DNA from: a bacterium
Lineage (GTDB): Bacteria > CSSED10-310 > JAJRTK01
Direction of reading: 5' to 3'
Assembly: GCA_024278345.1 (NCBI GenBank)
Contig: JAJRTK010000266.1
Location: 1-13,508, forward strand
Length of the DNA: 13,508 nt
Part shown: piece by piece, positions 1 to 6,784 of the stretch
Layout of the letters: every line of letters starts with the position of its first letter
Numbering within the stretch: the stretch's first letter is position 1
Position numbers and translations under genes: made by a program
The notes under the pieces: model-generated
The model's database searches: none
Told to the model about the DNA's origin: nothing
What the model saw: only the letters and a program-made list of their open reading frames with translations

Positions 1-17
1 CTGCCTCCGGACCTCCG

Positions 18-63
18 CTGGGAGCGCCGCTCCCAGACCCACGCCAGGGAGCCAGCTCCCTGG
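18..63. repeat. Pair of REP-like hairpins downstream of the Hsp70 operon
   Basis: Two perfect stem-loops lie back to back: a 9-bp stem at 18-26/28-36 (CTGGGAGCG with CGCTCCCAG) and a 9-bp stem at 44-52/55-63 (CCAGGGAGC with GCTCCCTGG). Both are followed by the same GACCCAC. They lie about 70-115 nt past the TAG of the minus-strand operon, so they could stabilise or end its transcript. No U-tract follows on the minus strand, so a classic intrinsic terminator is not supported. Similar stems recur at 11998-12065 and 12384-12405, which suggests a dispersed repeat family. A separate small GC stem (78-88) followed by six T (89-94) on the plus strand could be a weak terminator for a gene off the left edge. 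Confidence 0.6.
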
Positions 64-132
64 ACCCACATCTTTGTGCGCTGCGCGCTTTTTTCGGGTG
101 GCCGGTACCATGACCGAGGCCCGTGCGACGGG

Positions 133-2940
133 CTACCCTTCCGCCAGGACCAGGCCCGACGGCAGGCTTTCTCCGTAGACCCAGCTCCTTTCCTTGCCCT
201 TCAAGGCGGCCCCTGGATCCTCCAAAAGCTTCATGAGCTCTTCGCCCTTGGGCTGCCGGGCCAGCCAGTCCCGGACGCGATCCCGGGCTTCGGCTGGCAG
301 GTCCCGGGCGCGGTCGCCTGTCCGGCGGGCAAGATGCACGACCGCATGACGAAGGGCATGGGTGGCCTTGATCTTGGGCGACAACAGGATGTCCAGCCAG
401 GAGGCGACTTCCGCGGACGCCACCACCCGATCCATGGGTCCATAGAACGGGACCCGCGCTCCCAGGCGACTCAGCGCCCAGATATGCTGCTCGGCGGCCT
501 TTCCCTTGCGGATCCGCGGGAGCAGCCAGCGGCCCAGCTTTTGCTTCGTCGCCGGCGAGAGCCTCTCGAAGTTGGCCAGGGCCATCCAGGCTTCGATCTC
601 CTCCTGCTGATTGAAGCGGCGGCCCTTTTTCTTGCCGCCCTTCACTTTCCCCGACTGTCCCGGCTTCAGGCTCGGGATGACCTTGTGGGAGATCTGCTCC
701 TGCTGCCCGGTGCTCAGGCCTCCGGCGCAGCGGCGCCAGAAGATCCACCACTGGATCCAGCAGGGAGTGTCCGACGGATGTTTCAACCCGTGCAAAAAGA
801 GCTTCCAAGCCTGCTTGATCCGCCATTCATCCAATGGGTCCCCGAAACCGGGCCGGAGACAGAAGCCCAGGAGATTGAGCCACCTGGCCTCGTGGTGGGG
901 AGATAGGCCCGGCCCCTCCGTCTGCTGGAACAGAGTGTCCGCCAACTGCCGGATAAGCCCCGTGGGCCACCGGGGCCGCCGGAGAGCCAGAACTGATTCC
1001 AGCTCCCTCACCAGCCGCTCCACTTCCCCCTTCGACGAAGCCGGTTTTGAAAAGACGCCCTGGACCCGCAGCCGCGCCTGCTCAATCAGGGCGGCATCCA
1101 CCGTCGTGCCAGCCGATTCGGGTTTGTCAGAGCCCGCCGCCTCCGGTTGGCGAACATCGAACAAGAGCCGCCACCGGTGGGAAGTTTCCCGGGATTCGCA
1201 CCATAACTCCAGGGTCCCCACCTCCGTGAGCTTCACGAAGAGAGTCACCGGCAGCTCCCTGGCCGAGGATTTTTTTCCAAATCTCAGAAGCGTGCGAATC
1301 GGAGGAAGAGGCGTAACTTCAGAAGCAGGAAGCTGAAGAATCTGTCCGAGCTTGTCTCCCAGTCTCGTGCTGGAGGAGAGCATTTTGAACAACACCGGCT
1401 GGTTCGTCCGCACCTGGAAGAAGGGTTTCTCAAGGCGAGACTCGGTCCCTTCCTCCGCGCTACGGGGGACAAGGCAAACCGCCGTGCCGGCCTGGAGCTC
1501 GTCATCGGCCTTCGGTGGAGCGACCTCGACATAATAGGCTCTGGGGGTTCCCGCGCCCACCCGGACGCCGGCTCCAAGGCGAACCTGGCCGTAATAGGCC
1601 GCCCCGATGGCGACGGCAAGCTCCGGCCTTGGATTGGAAAGCTCCCGTGCCACCTCTTTCTTCGCGGCGGGAAACCAGCTCCGGATCACCTCTTGTAGCC
1701 GGCGGCGCACGGATTTTGGGGTGAGAGCCCCTCCGTTGAAGAGAACCCAATCGGGAGAGAGCTCCTGGCGGCCTGTTTCCTGGGTCAAGAGATCCCGGAA
1801 CCTGGTCCAGAAGGTCGCCAGATGGCGGGTGATGGAGGGATCCTGCACGTATGGCAGCCCCCATTCCGTGAGTCCCCGGCGCCTGGGCGGCTTCGCTGCG
1901 TCCGCAACGGAGACGGCGGCGAAGAAGCCGTCAAGAATCTTTTCCTCCACCTCGGCCCACTCAAGGCGCGCTCGAAGTGTCCCGGCAATCAGACCGCTTC
2001 CCGAGCCCACCAGGGAGAGTCTCACCATCTCCTTCTCCCTGCCTTCGGCCAGAAGGATCTCCTTGGCCTTACGGCATTTGTGGACCAGTTGGTGCCATTT
2101 CCCCGCTTCCAGTTGCCCCGGTTTTTTCCCCAGTTTCTGTTCTACATACCGGGCCAGGGTCAGATCCATATTGTCTCCGCCCAGCATCAGGTGATCGCCC
2201 ACGGCCAGGCGATCAAACTTGAGGCCCTGCTCGCCCTGTCGGACGGCGATGATGGTGAAGTCGGTGGTTCCGCCGCCCACATCGCAAACCAGGATGATTT
2301 GGCCCGCCTCCATCCTCTCCCGCCAGTCGCTTTCGTGGCGGGAGAGCCAGGCGTAAAAGGCGGCCAGCGGCTCTTCCAGAAGGACAACTTTGCCCAGTCC
2401 CGCATCCCGTGCGGCGCGAACGGTCAGCTCCCGAGCGACTTCGTCGAAGGAAGCCGGCACCGTGAGTGCGACCAATTGCGATTCCAGAAACAATTCCTCG
2501 TCACCGCGGGCCATGAGGGAGTTCCAGGCTTCCCGGATATGGCCGATGTAGCGGGCACTGGCCTCCACGGGGGACACCTTCCCCACTTCCTCGCCGGCAC
2601 CCCAGGGCAAAATGGGTGCCGTTCTGTCCACGCCGCCATGGCAGAGCCACGATTTGGCCGAGGAGACCAATCGTCCCGGCACGGAGGCACCCTGTTCCCG
2701 GGCAAGCTCGCCCACGAGCCAGCTTCGCTCCGAAGCCCACGGAAGCGCCGTGGCCCCCTCGGGAAGCTCGTATTCACCGGGAAGATAGGTGAACGACGGA
2801 AGCACTGGGCGCTCCAGGATCTGCCCTGGCGCCACGAGCTGCGGAATCGGCAAAAAGCGGATCCCGCCATCGCCTTCGACTTTGGAATAAGCCACAGCCG
2901 AATTCGTCGTCCCCAGATCGATACCCACCACGTATTCCAT
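133..2940 (-). CDS. Hsp70-like protein with DUF3731-type C-terminal extension (935 aa)
   Basis: This is a cytoplasmic Hsp70-superfamily ATPase. The nucleotide-binding domain has all the key motifs: phosphate-1 IDLGTTNS (7-14), the DnaK K70 equivalent at K96 in SSAKSW, the E171 equivalent at E190 in LLEEP, phosphate-2 DVGGGTTD (220-227) and GGDN (254-257). A short, divergent substrate-binding beta region ends near EVGTLELWC (about 577). The last ~340 residues are helical and rich in Trp and Arg, with a basic patch GGKKKGRR near 772. This matches the DUF3731 family attached to such Hsp70s. There is no classical lid and no EEVD tail. The frame is open upstream to 3057, but the ATG at 2940 is chosen because it starts exactly at the Hsp70 N-terminus and lies 10 nt after the TAG of the upstream paralogue. 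Translational coupling is likely. Substrates are unknown. The family call is firm; the function is inference. Confidence 0.93.
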   Translation of the reverse strand: MEYVVGIDLGTTNSAVAYSKVEGDGGIRFLPIPQLVAPGQILERPVLPSFTYLPGEYELPEGATALPWASERSWLVGELAREQGASVPGRLVSSAKSWLCHGGVDRTAPILPWGAGEEVGKVSPVEASARYIGHIREAWNSLMARGDEELFLESQLVALTVPASFDEVARELTVRAARDAGLGKVVLLEEPLAAFYAWLSRHESDWRERMEAGQIILVCDVGGGTTDFTIIAVRQGEQGLKFDRLAVGDHLMLGGDNMDLTLARYVEQKLGKKPGQLEAGKWHQLVHKCRKAKEILLAEGREKEMVRLSLVGSGSGLIAGTLRARLEWAEVEEKILDGFFAAVSVADAAKPPRRRGLTEWGLPYVQDPSITRHLATFWTRFRDLLTQETGRQELSPDWVLFNGGALTPKSVRRRLQEVIRSWFPAAKKEVARELSNPRPELAVAIGAAYYGQVRLGAGVRVGAGTPRAYYVEVAPPKADDELQAGTAVCLVPRSAEEGTESRLEKPFFQVRTNQPVLFKMLSSSTRLGDKLGQILQLPASEVTPLPPIRTLLRFGKKSSARELPVTLFVKLTEVGTLELWCESRETSHRWRLLFDVRQPEAAGSDKPESAGTTVDAALIEQARLRVQGVFSKPASSKGEVERLVRELESVLALRRPRWPTGLIRQLADTLFQQTEGPGLSPHHEARWLNLLGFCLRPGFGDPLDEWRIKQAWKLFLHGLKHPSDTPCWIQWWIFWRRCAGGLSTGQQEQISHKVIPSLKPGQSGKVKGGKKKGRRFNQQEEIEAWMALANFERLSPATKQKLGRWLLPRIRKGKAAEQHIWALSRLGARVPFYGPMDRVVASAEVASWLDILLSPKIKATHALRHAVVHLARRTGDRARDLPAEARDRVRDWLARQPKGEELMKLLEDPGAALKGKERSWVYGESLPSGLVLAEG

Positions 2941-2950
2941 CGCCTGTCCG

Positions 2951-4774
2951 CTACCCTTCTTCGTCCCGTTCCAGCAGATTGAACTCGAGCTTCCACCGCT
3001 GTTTCTCGGCGTCTCTGGCCACGCACCAGAGCTCCAGCGTCCCGACTTCGGTGACACCGCTCTCCAAGAAGACCGGCTGCACGGCGCCCTTGCTCTCTTC
3101 CTCGGTCACCTCAAGCTCTGTTTCCATGGTGGTCACTTCCTGGATCTCTCCGCTCCAGTCCTCGACGATCTCGCCGGCCTCATCCTCTTTCCGCACGTTG
3201 GAGGCCAAGAGATGGAAGACCGATGGCTCCCCCACCACCAAGCCGAACTCCTTCTGGCGAATCTGGCGGCTGGTCCCCTCTTCCATGCCGTGGGGGACCA
3301 CGCAAAGCGCTTTCATCGGGGTCGGAATCCCTGGCACAGCCGGCATGGAGCTCTCGACACCGATATAGTAAGCATGGGCCGTGCCTCCTCGGATTCTCAC
3401 GCCTCGACCCTGACGGGCCAGCCCATAGTAGGCCGCGCCTCTTGCTACGGCCAGATCCAGGTCCTTGGACTCCAACTGGCGAACCTCCTCACCACCGCTG
3501 CCCCAGCTCCGCAAGAGCCCCAGCACGCGCTCCCGAAGAAGGCCCGACTTCATCACGCCGCCGTTGAACAAGACGGCTGCCGGCACGCCACTCTCCAGCC
3601 CGCCCGATTCGGCCTGTCTGCCCAAAAAACGGGCCAAATGCCGGGTCATTCCTGGATCGGCCTCGTACGGCAACCCGAATTCCCGAAGCCCCACCCGAGC
3701 TTTCCGTTCCGGATGGTCCGAAGAGCCGCACTTGGGGAAGAAGCCGTCCAAGAGGACCGATTGCAGCTCCCGCTGCGTCAGCTCCGTCCGGATGGTGCCA
3801 CCGATGAGGGACGATCCCCGCCCCACAATGACTACGGGGACGGCTTCGAGGGAGGGATGCGCCAAGAGCCTCTCCTTGGCCGCACGGCAACTGTGCCAGA
3901 GCCCCCGAAACTGCCAGGAATCGAGTTTTCTCTTTTTTTGCGCCAGCTTCGCGCGGATAGCATAGGCAAGCGTCAAGTCCATATTGTCGCCGCCCAGCAA
4001 GATGTGCTCGCCCACGGCCACGCGTCGAAGCGCCAAATCCCCGGATTCCTCCTCTACCCGGATCAGGCTGAGGTCGGTTGTCCCGCCTCCGATGTCGCAA
4101 ACCAGCAGGGACTCGCCCACGTGGACTCTTTTTCTCCACGCCCGGCCGCTGGCGGCAATCCAGGCGTAGAATGCGGCTTGGGGTTCCTCCAGGAGAGTCA
4201 GATCCGGGAGGCCGGCGGATTCCGCGGCCTGGACCGTCAATTCCCTGGCCACGGCATCGAAGGAAGCGGGGACCGTCAAAAACAGGTCCTGCCTCTCCAA
4301 CCGCAAAGCGGCATTCCCCTCCGCCATCCGGGCATTCCAGGCGTCCCGCAGGTGGCGCAGGAGCCGAGCCGAGGCTTCCACGGGGGAGACCCGGCGGCCA
4401 TCCTCGTCACCGTCCCACGGCAGGATATCGGCCCTCCGATCGACGCCTCCGTGACAAAGCCACGACTTCGCCGACGAAACCAGGCGGCCCGGGAGCTCCG
4501 ATCCCCGCCCGCGGGCGTACTCGCCCACGCACCAATCAAGCTCTTGGTCCCAGGGAAGCGCCAGCGCCCCCTCTGGCACATCGTGGGGGCCGGGGAGGAA
4601 GAGAGAAGAGGGCAGGAGCGGCTGCGCCTTGACCTCCCCGGGATTCACAATCTGCGGGATCGAGAAAATTTGGATCTCCGGTTCGGTGCTCTCGTCAGCG
4701 GGGACCTCCGTGAAGGCCAGCACGCTGTGGGTGGTTCCCAAATCGATACCGACAATATACCTGGCATCCTTCAA
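2951..4774 (-). CDS. Hsp70-like protein without lid domain (607 aa), TTG start
   Basis: This is a paralogue of the downstream 935-residue protein and collinear with it up to EVGTLELWC, where it ends. It is therefore an Hsp70 nucleotide-binding domain plus a short beta domain, with no helical lid or DUF3731 part. Motifs seen: IDLGTTHS (10-17), K103 in SSAKSW, E197 in LLEEP, DIGGGTTD (227-234), GGDN (261-264), and LFNGGV in lobe II. The frame is open to an ATG at 4897, but that adds 41 unrelated residues. The TTG at 4774 is preferred: AAAGGAGG (4780-4787) lies 5 nt before it, and translation then starts MKDARYIVGIDLGTT as in homologues. It follows the DUF2760 gene by 89 nt and precedes its paralogue by 10 nt, so all three probably share a transcript. 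ATP-dependent chaperone activity is expected from the family. The client and any J-domain partner are unknown. Confidence 0.93.
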   Translation of the reverse strand: MKDARYIVGIDLGTTHSVLAFTEVPADESTEPEIQIFSIPQIVNPGEVKAQPLLPSSLFLPGPHDVPEGALALPWDQELDWCVGEYARGRGSELPGRLVSSAKSWLCHGGVDRRADILPWDGDEDGRRVSPVEASARLLRHLRDAWNARMAEGNAALRLERQDLFLTVPASFDAVARELTVQAAESAGLPDLTLLEEPQAAFYAWIAASGRAWRKRVHVGESLLVCDIGGGTTDLSLIRVEEESGDLALRRVAVGEHILLGGDNMDLTLAYAIRAKLAQKKRKLDSWQFRGLWHSCRAAKERLLAHPSLEAVPVVIVGRGSSLIGGTIRTELTQRELQSVLLDGFFPKCGSSDHPERKARVGLREFGLPYEADPGMTRHLARFLGRQAESGGLESGVPAAVLFNGGVMKSGLLRERVLGLLRSWGSGGEEVRQLESKDLDLAVARGAAYYGLARQGRGVRIRGGTAHAYYIGVESSMPAVPGIPTPMKALCVVPHGMEEGTSRQIRQKEFGLVVGEPSVFHLLASNVRKEDEAGEIVEDWSGEIQEVTTMETELEVTEEESKGAVQPVFLESGVTEVGTLELWCVARDAEKQRWKLEFNLLERDEEG

Positions 4775-4863
4775 TTGGGCCTCCTTTCGCGATTCCGGGA
4801 AGGCAAACGCCAAGACGGCAGCCGCCGCCAAGGGTGTGGGGAAACGTAGGCGTTCAACCAGGG

Positions 4864-5634
4864 CTAAACTTCGACCTCTGCCGGAGCCACGACCCATTGA
4901 TCCTTCTGTTCCGCGGTCAGTTTTGGCAGATCCAGTTTCACGACCCTCCAGCCGCGATGGCGAAGAACCCCCTTGAAAGGTGGATCCCCTTTCACATTGC
5001 CCGTAAGGCGGATCGCTCCCGCGTCAAAACCGGCGTCCACTGAGATTTTCGATCCTTATTCATCCTTGAAGACCGGTTCGAGCTTCACCGATTCGGTGAG
5101 CGCCTCGCGGCAACCCTCGTGGACACTCCGCACGGCGGCTCCGATCTGGTCGTCCTCGAACTCGCTGAGGTCTTCCTGTAAAAAGTCGATGAGCCGGCCC
5201 TTCCGTTGAAGAAGAGCCAACACCTGGACTCCGGAATCGATGGAAGGTTTTGGCGGAACTTTCTTCGATTCAGTTTTCTTCTTCGGCGATTTTACGGGCT
5301 TTCCCTCCGCTGCGTCCTTGGAAGCTCCAGCCATCTGGGTGAGCCGAGCTCCCTGCATCCAGGCCAGGAACCAAACCAGGACCAACGCGCCCCCGCCAAA
5401 GAGAACGGTCTTAGGGGAAAGCTCCCTGGCCGCCGCCTCTTCCTTCACCTTTTCCACTACAAGTCCCCAGGGATCGGGCGGCCCCACCATATCGGCCTGC
5501 ACCTCGGCCTCAAGCTTCTCCAGGAGCGCTGCCGACGAGCGGGACGATTCAAACGAAAGAAAACCGAACATCGCAAGCAGACAGACCAGGCAAGAAACCA
5601 GGCACTGGAGCGCGATTGTCTGTTTGGGTGGCAT
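4864..5634 (-). pseudogene. DUF2760 membrane protein interrupted by an in-frame TAA
   Basis: The open part (5056-5634, 192 aa) starts at an ATG with GGAGG (5640-5644) 5 nt upstream. It has two hydrophobic segments (about 6-27 and 76-94), a Lys-rich linker (107-130), and the DUF2760 core LLQRKGRLIDFLQEDLSEF (141-159) followed by DDQIGAAVRSVHEGCREAL. It stops at TAA (5056-5058) after FKDE. The same frame then continues for 63 sense codons to a TAG at 4864-4866. These encode GSKISVDAGFDAGAIRLTGN, then PPFKGVLRHRGWR, and end APAEVEV, which is how DUF2760 proteins normally end. Homologues, as I remember them, have an acidic residue such as Glu before GS, so one GAA-to-TAA change would explain the break. 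DUF2760 has no known function and is typically found beside these Hsp70s. Either the gene is truncated, or this is a sequencing error, or (least likely) the stop is read through. Confidence 0.88.
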
Positions 5635-6062
5635 AAAAACCTCCGGACGGGATGGCGAACGAATCCTTGGGCCTCGCTCCGATAAGTACGCCGCCTCGGA
5701 GTGAAAGCCGGGGCTGGCCGCAACCAAGAAGAGTTCCAAAAACCCGCGAAAAGAGCCAAGAACAAGCCCTGCTCCGCAGCCCCCGTTCACGAGCGAGTAC
5801 GGATTCGTCACAAAAGAATGGCTTATTTTATCGCAACTTGATCGCGCCGTCCAATCCTGCGAAACGGTCCCGGCTCTTCGTTCAGCGTTGGAGGCACCAC
5901 CCCTGACCGCCGCCGAAGGCCGAACTTCCCATCCCTTGGGCCCCCCTCGTCGGCTTCCATGCTTTTTCCAGGAGCCGGTCTTTCGTTTATCTTTTTCCCC
6001 GCCACCGCGGATACCCAGGATCCCCACCAGGGATCCCACACTCCAACCCAAGGAGTTCCTAA
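5635..6062. other. Divergent intergenic region between DUF2760 and the NTF2-like gene
   Basis: 428 nt without a supported gene. The minus-strand frame stays open to 6051 but shows no conserved features and lies upstream of a good ATG and ribosome binding site at 5634. The region must hold promoters for both divergent units. I see only one minus-strand candidate (5825-5854) and no convincing plus-strand promoter. No tRNA, riboswitch or long repeat was recognised. Confidence 0.6.
5825..5854 (-). promoter_or_regulatory. Candidate sigma70-type promoter for the DUF2760-Hsp70 operon
   Basis: On the minus strand TTGGAC (5849-5854) is followed by an 18-nt spacer and TAAAAT (5825-5830, five of six matches to TATAAT). 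The site sits in an AT-rich patch of otherwise GC-rich DNA, about 190 nt upstream of the DUF2760 start. The -35 match is poor. No sigma32-like or CIRCE-like element was seen, so heat-shock control is not supported by sequence. Confidence 0.3.
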
Positions 6063-6545
6063 ATGGAGACGACCTCGAAGACGAAAACCACCCGCCACCC
6101 TTCCCTGATCAGCGTGGCGATCCTGATTCTCGGATCCATGATCGCCCACGAATCCGGGGCGACGGAGACCACGACCAGGCCTGCCAACGCCGTAGATCAA
6201 AGCTCCCCCGTCGCCGTAGTGGAATCCCTCTTCACCGCCGCTAAGACCCGAAACTTCGAGCCCCTGGCATCCCTCTGCGACCCCGAACGGAAAAACGACG
6301 GCGATACCGACTGTATCTGCGCCCTGGCCTCGGGCTATGAACCCCACAAGTGCCGAATGAACAGCCACAACCGGGTTTCCGCCGACGAATACGTCACCTA
6401 TTTCAAGGACGGCTCCGTGAAAGGGGAAGCCAGGATCCAGGGCGACCGGTCTGCCGTCGATTTCCGCTTCGGGCCTGGAGGCGGCCGATCCGAAACCATG
6501 AACCTGGTGCGGCGGAACGGGCTCTGGTATCTGTCGTCGTTCTGA
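6063..6545 (+). CDS. Small exported NTF2-like protein (160 aa), function unknown
   Basis: The start is ATG 6063 with AAGGAG (6050-6055) 7 nt upstream. The N-terminus has a basic region (KTKTTRH) and a hydrophobic stretch (about 14-28, LISVAILILGSMIA) ending in HESGA, which fits a signal peptide and export to the periplasm. The mature part opens SPVAVVESLFTAAKTRNFEPLASLCDP, the helix-loop start typical of NTF2-like or DUF4878-like proteins (the fold that gives a cone-shaped ligand pocket). It ends with beta strands MNLVRRNGLWYLSSF, as those domains do. Four cysteines (72, 84, 86, 97), with CIC in the middle, are unusual for the fold and could form disulfides outside the cytoplasm. It stands alone: divergent from the DUF2760 operon and convergent with the flavoprotein gene. 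The export and fold calls are inference; I do not recognise a specific family. Confidence 0.75.
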   Translation: METTSKTKTTRHPSLISVAILILGSMIAHESGATETTTRPANAVDQSSPVAVVESLFTAAKTRNFEPLASLCDPERKNDGDTDCICALASGYEPHKCRMNSHNRVSADEYVTYFKDGSVKGEARIQGDRSAVDFRFGPGGGRSETMNLVRRNGLWYLSSF

Positions 6546-6572
6546 TTCAGATTCGGCCGGAAGAACCAGACG

Positions 6573-6595
6573 GGCGGGGCAAGCATCGCCCCGCC
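6573..6595 (+). terminator. Stem-loop after the NTF2-like gene
   Basis: A perfect 8-bp GC stem (GGCGGGGC 6573-6580 with GCCCCGCC 6588-6595) and a 7-nt loop lie 28 nt past the TGA of the upstream gene, between two convergent genes. There is no T-run on either side, so termination is likely but not proven. Confidence 0.35.
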
Positions 6596-6660
6596 GGTGC
6601 CGGGCGAGCCTTGCGAATGGCGCGGGCGGAGGCCAAGCGACGTGAGCGGAACGCAACCCT

Positions 6661-6745
6661 GAGCCCTTTCAGGCTTGGAGTGATCGGGGTCAGGCGGAAC
6701 TCTATCTTGCAGAATGTCCCGATCCCTTGCAGGCTTGGGGTGACC
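6661..6745 (+). repeat. Two ~25-nt direct repeats 60 nt apart
   Basis: 6661-6685 and 6721-6745 share GA-CCCTT-CAGGCTTGG-GTGA-C, with 21 of 25 positions identical by eye. They lie in the 239-nt gap between the convergent NTF2-like and flavoprotein genes. The function is unknown; they could be remnants of a dispersed repeat. Confidence 0.5.
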
Positions 6746-6784
6746 TTTCGAGATCCCAGCCTCCTGTTGAATGCTCCGGAAAGA

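Noticed and set aside
1822-2982. 386-codon open frame on the plus strand
   Set aside because: Antisense shadow of the 935-aa Hsp70, with no recognisable motif and no ribosome binding site.
2941-3057. N-terminal extension of the 935-aa Hsp70
   Set aside because: It would overlap the end of the upstream Hsp70 by 107 nt in another frame and add 39 low-complexity residues before the conserved Hsp70 start.
3212-4849. 545-codon open frame on the plus strand
   Set aside because: It is antisense to the 607-aa Hsp70, shows no domain signature, and is explained by GC-rich codon bias leaving the opposite strand open. The minus-strand frame has all the Hsp70 motifs and a strong ribosome binding site.
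4775-4897. N-terminal extension of the 607-aa Hsp70 to ATG 4897
   Set aside because: It would overlap the real C-terminal codons of DUF2760. The extra residues are not family-like, and the TTG at 4774 has an AAAGGAGG site at ideal spacing.
5635-6051. 139-codon upstream extension of the DUF2760 frame
   Set aside because: It shows no hydrophobic anchor or family similarity. ATG 5634 has GGAGG at 5 nt and begins directly with the membrane segment.
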